Assembly: GCA_050251615.1 (NCBI GenBank)
Contig: JBFWMM010000002.1
Coordinates: 62,001 to 126,000 of the forward strand
DNA: 64,000 nt
Direction of reading: 5' to 3'
From: Sedimentisphaera sp050251615
Lineage (GTDB): Bacteria; Planctomycetota; Phycisphaerae; Sedimentisphaerales; Sedimentisphaeraceae
Shown: positions 33,875 to 42,856 of the stretch, in pieces
Layout of the letters: every line of letters starts with the position of its first letter
How positions within the stretch are numbered: position 1 is the first letter of the stretch
Made by a program: the position numbers and the translations under genes
Notes under the pieces: model-generated
The model's database searches: none
What the model saw: only the letters and a program-made list of their open reading frames with translations
What the model was told of the DNA's origin: nothing

Positions 33875-36194
33875 ATATTGGCAGGTTGAACGGCATTTGC
33901 GAATCTATCACAAGGCTTATCGATGCAAGTCCTTCAGTTTCAAAGCTGATTGTAACATCGCTCGGGTATGTCTCTGATTGGAGATAGACCAGCAACCTGC
34001 CGTTTTTCGTCATTTTCTCTCGGCTGCTGTACGGGGTAATATCGCCCTGATCGCCGTTTTCGATTCCCAGAATGTTTACCGGCCCACTCACCGATACGCT
34101 TATCAGCTTGTCGTTGTCGGTAACGATAGTTCCCTTTTCATCGATGATATACATTTCGACATGCGCTATGTCGCGGCCGTCAAGCATCAGTTTTTTCGTA
34201 TCGCAGATGGCGATTATCCTCGCCGGTTCGCCCGGGGTGGTGAGTGTGTATTCGGCCATTGTTACCCTGGCAACCTTGCCGATAGCCTTGTAGGATGAGC
34301 CGGTGGGGTTTTTTATGCTGATGGTTTTGTTTTCCGGCACGCTGAATACGCCGAGAGTTTTGTCGTCTTCGTACAGCTCTATGTCCTCGCAGTTGGAATA
34401 GCAGTTAATTGAACCATCGGGCATTTTGCAGAGCTGAACAAACGGCGTAGTTGCCCACCATGCCATGCGTTCGTAGTAGCCGGTTTTCGGGAATCCCGCC
34501 AGGTCCATAAGCCCCGAGCGCGAGCCGCGGCTGTGTTGGCCGTTTTTTTCCCATTGCCCCGCCTCACCGAGGTAGTCTATGCCCGTCCAGATGAACTGCG
34601 AGCTGATAAACGGATTGTCTTTCACGGCTTTCCAGGCTTCAAAAGAGCGGCCATTCTCGCTACCGGTGAATATCTTGTACGGGTAGCGCTCGTGTTCCGA
34701 TGCGTAGAGTTTTTCTTTGTAGTTGTAGCCGATGATGTCGAGGTAGTCCTTGAACACATTCGCTTCGGGGCCCGCACAGGCGGCGGTAACGGGGCGGGTG
34801 AGGTCGTAATCTTTGACGATCTCCCTGAGCTTGCGCGCCTCGCTTACAAGACTGATGTCTCCCGGTTCAAACGGGTCGTTCGGGTAGTCAATCTCGTTGC
34901 CGATGCTCCACATTATCACGCTCGGGTGATTTCTATCCCTGAGCAGCATTGCTTCAAGGTCTTTCTCTGCCCATTCTTCGTAATAGGCGTTGTAGCCCTT
35001 CGTGTCGAATTTGGTCTGATTCCAGCCGTCAATCCACTTCCTCTTTCCTCCGTTCCATTCATCGAAAGCCTCATCCATTACGAGAAACCCCATCTTGTCG
35101 CAGAGCTCATAGAGGTACGGGTCGTGCGGATTGTGGCTCATACGGATGGCGTTAGCCCCCATTTTTTTGAGCAGCTCAAGCCGCCTCGCCCAGACCTTCT
35201 TCGGCACGGCCGTCCCGAGTGCGCCGGCGTCATCATGCAGGCAGACGCCCTTTATCAGCATAGATTGTCCGTTGAGCGAGAAGCCGGTGTCTGCGTTGAA
35301 ATCAAAGCTGCGCACACCGAACGGGGTGTAGCTGCTGTCTATAACCTCTTCGTTTTCCAGGAGCTTTGTTTCAAGCATATACATATCGGGGTTTCTGATT
35401 GTCCAGAGGATGGGGCTGCGAAGGTCGAATTCGGTATTGAATTGGTTGTCCCCCGGTTCTGCGGTTATGTAGCGCCGTTCACGTGCGGCGACGCGGTCAT
35501 TTTTGTCGTAGATGATGTTTTCAAGGAACAGTTGTCGGCTTGTGTTGCTGTCGTTTTCCACGGTTACTTCGAGCTTGGCCTTTGCGCTCTTCTCGTCGAT
35601 ATGAGGTGTCGTGATGTACGTGCCCCATTGCTTTACGTGTACGGGGTCGGTTGCCACGAGAAAAACATCTCTGTTTATGCCCGTGCCGGTGTACCAGCGG
35701 CAGTCGGCGAAGTCGCTGTGGTCCAGCCGTACCGCAATTACGTTCGTATTTTCGCGGCCGAATTCGAGCAGGTCGGTTATGTCGTAGTAGAACGATACAA
35801 AACCGTTCGGGCGTTCGCCGAGCAGCTTGCCGTTGCACCATACCTTGCTGTTGCAGTAGGCGCCGTTAAACAGGATGCGGTAGCTCTTTGTGCGCTCATT
35901 GCGGGGAAGCTTGAACTCCTTGCGGTACCAGCACACGCCGCCGGGCAGATACGCCTGACAGCTCGGATTCGCGGCATCGAATGGTTTCTCGATGCCCATA
36001 TCGTGCGGCAGGCTTACCGGCCTCCAGGCGGAATCATCAAAACCGCGCTGGTAAGAGTTGATGTTGTCTGTCTCTGTGAATCGCCAGTCCTGTACGAAAA
36101 GCTGGTATTTGTCTTCCGGCTGGAATGCCGTCATCTCAAACGCCATTACGCTACCGCAGAGCAGGAGGAAAAGTATCTTTGAAATTTGTCTCAT
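33870..36194 (-). CDS. Secreted GH2 beta-galactosidase-like glycoside hydrolase
   Basis: 774 residues with a signal peptide (MRQISKILFLLLCGSVMAF). The three-part GH2 layout is visible: a sugar-binding jelly roll (PGGVCWYRKEFKLP near 85), an Ig-like domain, and a TIM barrel with MSHNPHDPYLYELCDKMGF near 360. Catalytic residues are the acid/base Glu in WSIGNEID (about 430) and the nucleophile Glu in FTGSENGRS (about 511). A short beta domain follows. It probably removes beta-linked galactose or related sugars from oligosaccharides outside the cytoplasm. It overlaps nothing but begins one base after the CoaB stop, in a minus-strand run headed by yhcH. Confidence 0.85.
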   Translation of the reverse strand: MRQISKILFLLLCGSVMAFEMTAFQPEDKYQLFVQDWRFTETDNINSYQRGFDDSAWRPVSLPHDMGIEKPFDAANPSCQAYLPGGVCWYRKEFKLPRNERTKSYRILFNGAYCNSKVWCNGKLLGERPNGFVSFYYDITDLLEFGRENTNVIAVRLDHSDFADCRWYTGTGINRDVFLVATDPVHVKQWGTYITTPHIDEKSAKAKLEVTVENDSNTSRQLFLENIIYDKNDRVAARERRYITAEPGDNQFNTEFDLRSPILWTIRNPDMYMLETKLLENEEVIDSSYTPFGVRSFDFNADTGFSLNGQSMLIKGVCLHDDAGALGTAVPKKVWARRLELLKKMGANAIRMSHNPHDPYLYELCDKMGFLVMDEAFDEWNGGKRKWIDGWNQTKFDTKGYNAYYEEWAEKDLEAMLLRDRNHPSVIMWSIGNEIDYPNDPFEPGDISLVSEARKLREIVKDYDLTRPVTAACAGPEANVFKDYLDIIGYNYKEKLYASEHERYPYKIFTGSENGRSFEAWKAVKDNPFISSQFIWTGIDYLGEAGQWEKNGQHSRGSRSGLMDLAGFPKTGYYERMAWWATTPFVQLCKMPDGSINCYSNCEDIELYEDDKTLGVFSVPENKTISIKNPTGSSYKAIGKVARVTMAEYTLTTPGEPARIIAICDTKKLMLDGRDIAHVEMYIIDEKGTIVTDNDKLISVSVSGPVNILGIENGDQGDITPYSSREKMTKNGRLLVYLQSETYPSDVTISFETEGLASISLVIDSQMPFNLPIW

Positions 36195-36833
36195 TTATTT
36201 ATTACCTGTCTTTTGGAAAAACTGTTCGATGATTTTCATCAACTCAATCGCCGTTTCGCTTTTATGACGCTCCGGATACTCGCGCCAGTCCTCGTCTCCG
36301 TTTTTTATAAACACCTTGGAACCGTCGCCTGAGATCGCTTCCGGCTTATTGGCAACGATTACATCCATATTTTTGCGTTTCATCTTTGCGAGCGCGTTTT
36401 CAAGGACGTCCTTGTCTTCGAGCGCAAAGCCCACTATCATCTGATCGTCGCGTTTGTTACGGCTCGCCCATTTGATGATGTCGGCGGTAGGCTTCAGGCG
36501 CAGCAGTATTTCGCTCTCCTGCTTTTTGATTTTCCTGTCCGAAACGGTTTCCGGCGTATAATCCGCCACCGCCGCACACATTACGAGGCAGTCGCACAGG
36601 GGGAACTCATTGCGTACCTGCTCGAACATCTCTGCGCTTGTCTCAACATCAATAATGCGAGTGTGGCGCGGATAGGCGATGTTTGTCGGTGCACTTATCA
36701 AAACAACCTCATGACCGAGCTCATCGGCACGCTGCGCGACAGCATAGCCCATTCTGCCTGAGCTCGCGTTTGTAATGTACCTTACCGGGTCAATATATTC
36801 CCTCGTCCCGCCTGCTGTAACAAGAATGCGCAT
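36195..36833 (-). CDS. coaB: Phosphopantothenate-cysteine ligase, stand-alone CoaB
   Basis: 212 residues corresponding to the C-terminal half of the usual bifunctional CoaBC. It starts MRILVTAGGTREYIDPVR, with NASSGRMGYA next, the classical nucleotide-binding front of CoaB; AVADYTP near 90 and KIKK are the expected active-site segments. It joins cysteine to phosphopantothenate with CTP or ATP in coenzyme A synthesis. The CoaC decarboxylase half is not fused and is not found nearby, which is unusual outside groups such as Planctomycetota. It lies 15 bases after prmC. Confidence 0.88.
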   Translation of the reverse strand: MRILVTAGGTREYIDPVRYITNASSGRMGYAVAQRADELGHEVVLISAPTNIAYPRHTRIIDVETSAEMFEQVRNEFPLCDCLVMCAAVADYTPETVSDRKIKKQESEILLRLKPTADIIKWASRNKRDDQMIVGFALEDKDVLENALAKMKRKNMDVIVANKPEAISGDGSKVFIKNGDEDWREYPERHKSETAIELMKIIEQFFQKTGNK

Positions 36834-36848
36834 GGAGTTCTCCGTTAA

Positions 36849-37703
36849 TTAGCCGGTCAATCTGACGGAAGCAATTCGCTGATTTCCCGCGAAATCGGCA
36901 AGTATCTCCGTCTCGTAACCGTTGTTATTGAAAATCTCGGCAACTTCCTTGCCTTGATTATAACCAATTTCAAGTAGCATTAAAGAGTCTGCGTGCATAT
37001 AGTCCTTTGCTTGTGCGGCCAGCGTTTTGTAGTACGCAAGCCCGTTGTCCTCCGCGACAAGCGCTACGGCAGGCTCGAAAGCCTTCACGTTTTTGTGAAG
37101 TGTTTCGTATTCGTCGGGCGAAATATATGGCGGGTTGCAGGTGATAAGGTCGAAGCGCTCAGGCGCTTCAAGCGCTGCAAACATATCCCCGCTACGGAGC
37201 GATATTCTCTCGGCAAGCTTATGGAACTCGATATTCTTCTCCGCTATCTCAAGCGCATCTGCGCTTATGTCCGTTGCGGTAAAGCGTGCCTCGGGCACAT
37301 TCTTTGCCATTGCAATCGGTATGCAACCGTTGCCGCAACAGAGGTCGAGAGATTTTGTTTCTCGCTTGCAAGCGCGCAGAAAATCCACACCCGCCTTCAC
37401 GAGGTCCTCGGTTTCAGGGCGTGGGATAAGACAACCCCGCCCGACCTTCAACTCGATGCTGTAGAATGTTGTGCGGCCGATAATATACTCTACCGGCTTA
37501 TCCGTTGAAGCCTGCCGCACCGCTTCGCGCAAGGCACCGAGCTTGTTCTCCGGCACGGGCGAATCGATGTAGAGCTGTATCCGCTGGAGGCCGAGGAAGT
37601 GGCTCATGAGCATCTCGACTTTGAGACGCGTGTTTTCTATGCCCGCCTTCTTCAAATGCCCCACGATTACATCGAGCAGCTTGACCGTCGTCCATTCGCT
37701 CAT
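36849..37703 (-). CDS. prmC: Release-factor glutamine methyltransferase PrmC (HemK)
   Basis: 284 residues. It methylates the Gln of the GGQ motif in peptide chain release factors using S-adenosylmethionine. Hallmarks are RPETEDLV near 91, SLDLCCGNGCIPIA near 117 (SAM-binding motif I) and TCNPPYIS near 184 (the NPPY motif that holds the target amide). The helical N-terminal domain that recognises release factors is present. The start ATG overlaps the asnS stop by 4 bases, so the two are translated in tandem. Nothing unusual is seen. Confidence 0.92.
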   Translation of the reverse strand: MSEWTTVKLLDVIVGHLKKAGIENTRLKVEMLMSHFLGLQRIQLYIDSPVPENKLGALREAVRQASTDKPVEYIIGRTTFYSIELKVGRGCLIPRPETEDLVKAGVDFLRACKRETKSLDLCCGNGCIPIAMAKNVPEARFTATDISADALEIAEKNIEFHKLAERISLRSGDMFAALEAPERFDLITCNPPYISPDEYETLHKNVKAFEPAVALVAEDNGLAYYKTLAAQAKDYMHADSLMLLEIGYNQGKEVAEIFNNNGYETEILADFAGNQRIASVRLTG

Positions 37704-39211
37704 ATATGCACCTTATGCATCATTCTCGGAAACGCTATGCACTGTCTTATGTGTCTTTCGCCTGTGAGCCAGGCCACTGTTCTCTCAAGGCCGAGCCCGA
37801 AACCGCCATGCGGGACAGAACCGAACTTGCGCAGATCGAGATACCAGCTGTAGCTTTCGGGGTTGTAGCCTTCGGCTTCAATTTTAGACAGAAGCATGTC
37901 GTGGTCGTGTTCACGAACCGAGCCGCCGATAATCTCGCCGAATCCGCCGGAAGCGAGCAGGTCGAAATTCTCCACGACAGCTTCGTTGCCGCGGTCCTGC
38001 TTCATATAGAACGCCTTCACTTCTTTCGGGTAATGCGTAACAAAAACGGGCTTATCGTGCATCAGCGAGATGATTGTCTCATCGGAGCCGCCGAGGTCTT
38101 TGCCCCATTCAAAACTTTGCGCGAGGGCAAGATGTTTCGGGTTGTTTTCAATTTGAGTTTCAAGCTCCGCTTTTTCGGCGCTGAGCGACTGAAGCCTTGC
38201 GGCCGCCGCGGACTTCTGCCAGCTTTTGCTCGCAGATGCGAGAGTATTTTCCGCTTCGGCTATCTGCTCATCCACTGCTGCAAGAGCATCGGATAGCTCG
38301 GAATAAAGCTTCTGCATAAACTCCCTTGTCTTTTCGCCGCGAAGCATCTCTACGGCCTCGGAGTATGTTATGCGATAAAATGGGGGCTTAATCCGCTCAA
38401 GTACGCTGATGTCCGAGCCGAGAAAATCGAGCTCGGCGCGGTTGACCGCGAGTACCTGCGAAGCGATATGCGAAACGAAATTTTCCGCAAGCTCAAGCAG
38501 TTCATCCAAGTCTGCAAAGGCAACCTCCGGCTCAACCATCCAGAATTCGGTCAAGTGGCGGCGCGTCTTGCTCTTCTCGGCGCGGAATGTCGGGCCGAAG
38601 CAGTAAACCTTGCCGTGGCTGAGCGCCGCGGATTCAAGGTAGAGCTGGCCGGTTTGCGAGAGATGCAGCGGCTCGCCGAAATAGTCCACTTCAAACAGCG
38701 TCTGCTCGCCTTCTCCTGCGGCTGTCGTGAAGATGGGCGTGTCTATGAGCGTGAATTCGTTCTCGTTGAAAAAATCTCTTATCGCGCGAATCACGGTATG
38801 GCGAACGCGGTTTATGCACCACTGCCTCCTGCTACGCAGATGGAGATGGCGGTTTTTCAGGAGGAAGTCAACGCCGTGTTCTTTGTTAGCGATGGGGTAC
38901 TCAGCGCTGTTGCAGAAGATTTCCGCCCCTCCAACGACCACCTCCACGCCGCCTTCGCTTCTCTCATCGGCGCGCACCAGGCCTGTGATTGTCAGGCTGG
39001 ATTCCTGCCCGAGACGCTTTATCTCGTCGAAGAGCTGCTCGGAGACGTTTCCCTTTTCCACAACACACTGGCAGTATCCGCTGCCGTCGCGAAGCGTGAG
39101 GAAGATAACCTTCCCTCTCGGCTGGCATTTTTGCACCCAGCCGGCCAGCTTTACCTGTTCGCCCGCCTTTTGAGCCAGTCTGCATATTTTCGTGTCATAG
39201 TACTTATTCAT
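37700..39211 (-). CDS. asnS: Asparaginyl-tRNA synthetase with a coiled-coil insertion
   Basis: 503 residues, longer than the usual 430-465. An OB-fold anticodon-binding domain (GWVQKCQPRGKVIFLTLRDG near 24) is followed by the class II core, with motif 2 FRAEKSKTRRHLTEFW near 208 and motif 3 GGFGLGLERTVAWLTG near 476. Between about 300 and 365 a helical, Ala/Glu-rich coiled-coil insertion (SDALAAVDEQIAEAENTLAS and onward) separates the halves of the catalytic domain. Such inserts are known in some AsnRS lineages. It charges tRNA-Asn with asparagine. The start overlaps the yhcH stop by 8 bases. Confidence 0.92.
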   Translation of the reverse strand: MNKYYDTKICRLAQKAGEQVKLAGWVQKCQPRGKVIFLTLRDGSGYCQCVVEKGNVSEQLFDEIKRLGQESSLTITGLVRADERSEGGVEVVVGGAEIFCNSAEYPIANKEHGVDFLLKNRHLHLRSRRQWCINRVRHTVIRAIRDFFNENEFTLIDTPIFTTAAGEGEQTLFEVDYFGEPLHLSQTGQLYLESAALSHGKVYCFGPTFRAEKSKTRRHLTEFWMVEPEVAFADLDELLELAENFVSHIASQVLAVNRAELDFLGSDISVLERIKPPFYRITYSEAVEMLRGEKTREFMQKLYSELSDALAAVDEQIAEAENTLASASKSWQKSAAAARLQSLSAEKAELETQIENNPKHLALAQSFEWGKDLGGSDETIISLMHDKPVFVTHYPKEVKAFYMKQDRGNEAVVENFDLLASGGFGEIIGGSVREHDHDMLLSKIEAEGYNPESYSWYLDLRKFGSVPHGGFGLGLERTVAWLTGERHIRQCIAFPRMMHKVHI

Positions 39212-39680
39212 CCGCAGGCACCTTATACACGACCTTCCGGACGCTTTGCTTGCATGAGGCGTCTATGCCGGGCGCATGCGCTTCTTCGGTGTAGAGCAGG
39301 GCAAACATATTGGCCCCGAGCTCCAGCATAGCCGCTCCCGCTTGGTCAAGTATATCAGCCGGCTTTTCGTTGAAAAAGCCCAGATCCTTATCTGCATCAA
39401 AGGAGCCGTCGCAGGTAAGGGCGGCACTTGGCAGAAAAATAAAATTTTCTCTGCCGCGGCAAACGAGCTGAATATCAATGTAAGATTTGTGGTATTCGAG
39501 CTTTTTTTCTGCGATTGGTAAAGTCTCATAGTCCTGTACCGTAAAAAAAATCCCGCATTCAAGCTCGTATCGCCCCTGTTCCATAAGGGTGAAATCCCTT
39601 GTAGATATGTCTTCAAGGGCCTTTGAGATGCCCTTATGGCTTTGGTATCTGTGTCGATTATCTATTTTGTCAAATATCAT
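39204..39680 (-). CDS. YhcH/YjgK/YiaL family protein
   Basis: 158 residues from the ATG at 39680, preceded on the minus strand by GAGGA at a proper distance; upstream in-frame codons exist but lack a ribosome site. It is a cupin-like DUF386 protein with EYHKSYIDIQLVCRGRE near 62, the family signature with metal-binding His and Asp. YhcH-type proteins are linked to sugar metabolism (sialate or 2,3-diketogulonate) and to beta-galactosidase subunit beta (EbgC). It heads the minus-strand run, so its link to the GH2 gene four genes later may be functional. Confidence 0.82.
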   Translation of the reverse strand: MIFDKIDNRHRYQSHKGISKALEDISTRDFTLMEQGRYELECGIFFTVQDYETLPIAEKKLEYHKSYIDIQLVCRGRENFIFLPSAALTCDGSFDADKDLGFFNEKPADILDQAGAAMLELGANMFALLYTEEAHAPGIDASCKQSVRKVVYKVPADE

Positions 39681-39742
39681 AAAATGCTGTCCTCGTATTA
39701 AGCCTCTTATGATACCTATCCGGCGGTGAAGCGTCAATTATG

Positions 39743-39758
39743 TTTTGCAATTGCAAAA
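39743..39758. promoter_or_regulatory. 16-bp perfect palindrome in the divergent spacer
   Basis: TTTTGCAATTGCAAAA is perfectly self-complementary and lies between the divergent yhcH and protease genes. It contains TTGCA half-sites like those of the ORP-cluster operators, but with different spacing, so it may belong to another regulator. Confidence 0.45.
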
Positions 39759-39864
39759 GCAATCCGATAGTGTTATTGCGATGAGAAAGCAAAAAAGTAC
39801 AATGAATGTCATAGCTGGTTGCACAACTCACTACATTATTAACAAATTGAAAAAGAAAAACAAC

Positions 39865-40740
39865 ATGATCAGACATTCAGCATTGATGCTTCTTTTTGCA
39901 GCGATGAGCTGCCAGGCGATAGTGGTACATCTTGGCGCAGATTCCGATAATCTCGTTGCCCCCGCGGACGACCCGGGCTGGGGGAGAGTGGGGCGAGTAG
40001 GAACGAACGGCTCCGGCGTTTATCTCGGCAATGGCTGGGTAATCACGGCGAACCACGTATCAAAGGGAAATTTTACCGTTGACGGCGATGCTACATACAA
40101 CACCATCGCAGATACCGGCGTACAGTTGCGAAATACCACCGATACCGCCTATGTCGATCTTTATATGTTCCGTGTGGACGTGCAACAAGGCAGCCTCGGC
40201 TTGCTCGACGATGTCGTTCTCGCATCCTCTGCTCCAACTGCCGACCGGCAGACCGTTCACATAGGTACCGGCGTCGGCCAGACATCCGCGGAAGAGACCG
40301 GATGGGACGTGGTAAGTGGAGAGTGGACAGTTCAAAGTATTCTGCGGAAAGCGGATTATACAGGTTACTACTGGAGTAGCACCCGCGAGACCAGATGGGC
40401 CTACGAGAGTGGTGCCGGTGAATATGACTACAGCGGCATGGAAGCCTTTGCGACAAAGTTTGTTTCAGCGGACAACTACGGAATAACCTCGAACAATGAC
40501 TCCGGATCAGGGCTTTTCGTTAAGAATGGGGAGCAGTGGGAGCTCGCAGGAGTCGCTACGGCTGTAACTGCATATTCAGGGCAGCCCGCAAGCACTTCCG
40601 TATATGGCAATCTCGGTATATACGCGGATCTTTCCGCGTACAGCGACCAGATCACAACCATTATGGTTGTGCCCGAGCCCTGCACGCTTCTGCTGACAGC
40701 CGCGGGAGCGCTGTTTCTAAGGAAGCGCAAACGCCTCTGA
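39865..40740 (+). CDS. Exported trypsin-like serine protease with PEP-CTERM anchor
   Basis: 291 residues from ATG 39865. A signal peptide (MIRHSALMLLFAAMSCQA) is followed by a chymotrypsin-like domain. The His motif is WVITANHVS near 59 (usually TAAHC), a candidate Asp is in YVDLYMFRV, and the Ser motif is NNDSGSGLF near 213 (usually GDSGGP/GDSGS). The C-terminus VVPEPCTLLLTAAGALFLRK then RKRL is a PEP-CTERM sorting signal: PEP motif, hydrophobic helix and basic tail. Such proteins are exported and anchored or processed by an exosortase. No exosortase is seen in the window. The gene stands alone between divergent and downstream units. Confidence 0.78.
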   Translation: MIRHSALMLLFAAMSCQAIVVHLGADSDNLVAPADDPGWGRVGRVGTNGSGVYLGNGWVITANHVSKGNFTVDGDATYNTIADTGVQLRNTTDTAYVDLYMFRVDVQQGSLGLLDDVVLASSAPTADRQTVHIGTGVGQTSAEETGWDVVSGEWTVQSILRKADYTGYYWSSTRETRWAYESGAGEYDYSGMEAFATKFVSADNYGITSNNDSGSGLFVKNGEQWELAGVATAVTAYSGQPASTSVYGNLGIYADLSAYSDQITTIMVVPEPCTLLLTAAGALFLRKRKRL

Positions 40741-40778
40741 GCATACGCCGCGTAGAGGCGGCATTGCAGTGAAAAACA

Positions 40779-40812
40779 GTTGCATTTTGCGACTATTGTT
40801 GTATATTGCAAC
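40779..40812. promoter_or_regulatory. Two operator-like palindromes at the ORP regulator's start
   Basis: GTTGCATTTTGCGAC (40779-40793) and GTTGTATATTGCAAC (40798-40812) are one-mismatch versions of the 15-bp palindrome found upstream of the ORP operon. Centres are 19 bases apart. The second ends two bases before the regulator's ATG, so binding should block translation or transcription initiation (autorepression). Confidence 0.65.
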
Positions 40813-40814
40813 TT

Positions 40815-42146
40815 ATGCATTACGATGATACTAATCAAAACGTTATCCTTGATTCGATAAGCGAGGGAGTTTTTACGGTTGGTCTCGACTGGAAGATTAC
40901 CTCTTTCAACCGAGCCGCCGAGGACATCACCGGCATATCGCGCGAGGATGCAATCGGCAAGAGATGCCGCGAGATATTCCGCTCAGACACCTGCGAGGCC
41001 GGTTGTACGCTTGCGGAAACGATGCACAGCGAGAGGCCCATAATGAACCGCACCGTGCATATCATCGATGCTCCGGGCAACATGCGGGCAGTCGCAATAT
41101 CAACGGCGCTCCTCAAAGACAAAGAGGGGGCTGTCATCGGCGGCGTTGAGACATTCCGCGATATGAGTCTTGTCGAAGAGCTTCGCAAAGAGATTTCCGG
41201 CCGCTACAGCTGCGATGACATAATCAGCCGCAGCCATCGTATGCGTGATATTTTCTCCATAATCCCCAATATCGCCGAGAGCCGCGCGACAGTCCTTATC
41301 GAAGGACCCAGCGGTACGGGTAAGGAGCTTCTCGCTCGTGCGATACACAACCAAAGCTTGCGCAGTGACGGGCCGTTTGTGGCCGTGAACTGCGGAGCAC
41401 TGCCCGATACACTTCTTGAATCAGAGCTTTTCGGGTATAAGGCGGGCGGCTTTACCGATGCTAAGAAAGATAAGCCCGGCCGCTTTGCTCTGGCCGAAGG
41501 CGGTACGATTTTCCTCGATGAGATTGGGGATGTTTCGCCGGCTATGCAGGTTAAGCTGTTGCGGGTTTTGCAGGAGCGCTCTTTTGAGCCGATAGGTGCG
41601 GTAGCGCCTGAGAAGGCGGATGTGCGCGTAATCGCTGCCACAAACAAACATCTCGCGGGGCTCGTCAAAAAAGGGCAGTTTCGCGAAGATCTCTTCTACC
41701 GCATAAATGTTATGCGTATCGAATTGCCTCCTCTGCGTGAGCGCAAGGAAGATGTGCCTCTGCTCATAGAGCATTTCATCTCCCGCTTCAACCACCTGCA
41801 CGGCAGGAATATCTGCTGTGTTACCGGCGAGGTCGGCGCGGCGCTTCTTGCCTATGATTTCCCCGGCAATATACGCGAGCTTGAGAATATCATAGAGCAT
41901 TGCTTTGTGCTCTGCGAGGGGGAGATTATCGAGCTTCGGCACCTTCCCGAAAGCGTCAGGCCGCAATCGCTTGATATGCAGAACGTGCCTGCGAAACAGC
42001 TCACAATTGCCGCTATGGAAGAAATCCTTATCCGGCAGACGCTCAATGACTGCCGCGGTAATAAAACCGCTGCGGCAAAACGCCTCGGGATTGATAAAAG
42101 CACGCTTTTCCGCAAGCTCAAAAACTCGGGCTTGGACCAGATATAA
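40815..42146 (+). CDS. PAS-domain sigma-54 activator of the ORP cluster
   Basis: 443 residues from the ATG at 40815. A PAS domain (about 8-110) carries several cysteines (KRCREIFRSDTCEAGC near 54) that could bind a metal or Fe-S centre. Then comes an AAA+ core with Walker A GPSGTGKE and Walker B FLDEIGDV, and a Fis-type HTH at the end (NKTAAAKRLGIDKSTLFRK). The sigma-54 contact loop at 211-216 is GGFTDA instead of GAFTGA; the essential Thr is kept. In Desulfovibrio vulgaris the ORP operons are driven by sigma-54 and a regulator of this type (DVU2106; Fievet et al. 2011). Palindromes at its own start suggest autoregulation. Confidence 0.85.
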   Translation: MHYDDTNQNVILDSISEGVFTVGLDWKITSFNRAAEDITGISREDAIGKRCREIFRSDTCEAGCTLAETMHSERPIMNRTVHIIDAPGNMRAVAISTALLKDKEGAVIGGVETFRDMSLVEELRKEISGRYSCDDIISRSHRMRDIFSIIPNIAESRATVLIEGPSGTGKELLARAIHNQSLRSDGPFVAVNCGALPDTLLESELFGYKAGGFTDAKKDKPGRFALAEGGTIFLDEIGDVSPAMQVKLLRVLQERSFEPIGAVAPEKADVRVIAATNKHLAGLVKKGQFREDLFYRINVMRIELPPLRERKEDVPLLIEHFISRFNHLHGRNICCVTGEVGAALLAYDFPGNIRELENIIEHCFVLCEGEIIELRHLPESVRPQSLDMQNVPAKQLTIAAMEEILIRQTLNDCRGNKTAAAKRLGIDKSTLFRKLKNSGLDQI

Positions 42147-42239
42147 ATCAACCGCCGGGCACGCAGAGAAATTGCGCCGGAAGAGATAATGGAGAAGGGG
42201 TAAATTCAAGATTAAATTATCAATGGGCGGAGCCCCTTC

Positions 42240-42287
42240 GTTGCATTATGCAACTGCCTGTCGCCTGTCGCCGTTGCATAATGCAAC
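42240..42287. promoter_or_regulatory. Paired upstream activator sites of the ORP operon
   Basis: GTTGCATTATGCAAC (42240-42254) and GTTGCATAATGCAAC (42273-42287) are near-perfect 15-bp palindromes with centres 33 bases apart, three helical turns. They lie about 130-170 bases before the predicted transcription start, a classical enhancer position for a bEBP. Confidence 0.8.
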
Positions 42288-42386
42288 CGCGCTTGCATCT
42301 CTCCAATTATTCGGCAAACTGATTTTTACTCCATAAACACTTTTCCTGAAATGATATACATTCTATTCATTGCCACAGCTTCCGTT

Positions 42387-42403
42387 TTGGCGCGCTTATT
42401 GCG
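42387..42403 (+). promoter_or_regulatory. Sigma-54 promoter of the ORP operon
   Basis: TTGGCGCGCTTATTGCG has GG (42389-42390) and GC (42401-42402) exactly 10 bases apart. Transcription would start near 42413, giving a leader of only 5-15 bases before the first gene. Confidence 0.75.
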
Positions 42404-42427
42404 TAACAGCACAGTAAGATGGTGAAT

Positions 42428-42856
42428 ATGAATATCGCAATACCCGTTTACAACAGCTTCGTTTCAAACGTATTTGATTTTGCGGGCAGGCTTTTGCTTG
42501 TCAGCTATGAAAATGGCGTTGAGCTGTCTCGCAGGGAGATCAAGCTTGTAAATCCGATTTCCGCTCGCGCCAGGCAGCTCGAGGATAGCGGAGCGGATGT
42601 GCTTCTCTGCGGTGCTTTGTCGCAATCTGTAGCGGCGATGATCGAGGCTGCCGGCATTGCCATTGTGCCATATATCACAGGTGATGTTGAGGAGGTTTTG
42701 AGCGCGTATCTCAGGGGAGAGTTGCTTCGGCCGCCCTTTGAGATGCCGGGCTGCTGGATGCATCGGAGCCGCGGGTGTGGTTGCCGTGAAAGAAGGCGCG
42801 GCAAAAGGCGAGCGGGTGAAAAAAACAACACAGCAAGTGAAAGGAAAAAACTATGA
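42428..42856 (+). CDS. Dinitrogenase iron-molybdenum cofactor-like protein, first gene of ORP operon
   Basis: 142 residues from ATG 42428 (an ATG nine bases earlier is also possible). The first 105 residues fit the NifX/NafY-type cofactor-binding domain (MNIAIPVYNSFVSNVFD, then GADVLLCGALS). The tail is Cys- and Arg-rich (CWMHRSRGCGC, then RERRRG) and may bind a cluster or nucleic acid. In ORP clusters several such proteins carry or assemble Mo-Cu or Fe-S cofactors. It overlaps the next gene by 4 bases (ATGA). It lies a few bases behind the sigma-54 transcription start, so the message is almost leaderless. Confidence 0.75.
   Translation: MNIAIPVYNSFVSNVFDFAGRLLLVSYENGVELSRREIKLVNPISARARQLEDSGADVLLCGALSQSVAAMIEAAGIAIVPYITGDVEEVLSAYLRGELLRPPFEMPGCWMHRSRGCGCRERRRGKRRAGEKNNTASERKKL

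Noticed and set aside
34533..36182. Long open frame of about 549 codons on the plus strand
   Set aside because: It is antisense to the GH2 gene, has biased Val/Ala/Arg content typical of a shadow frame, and no ribosome site.
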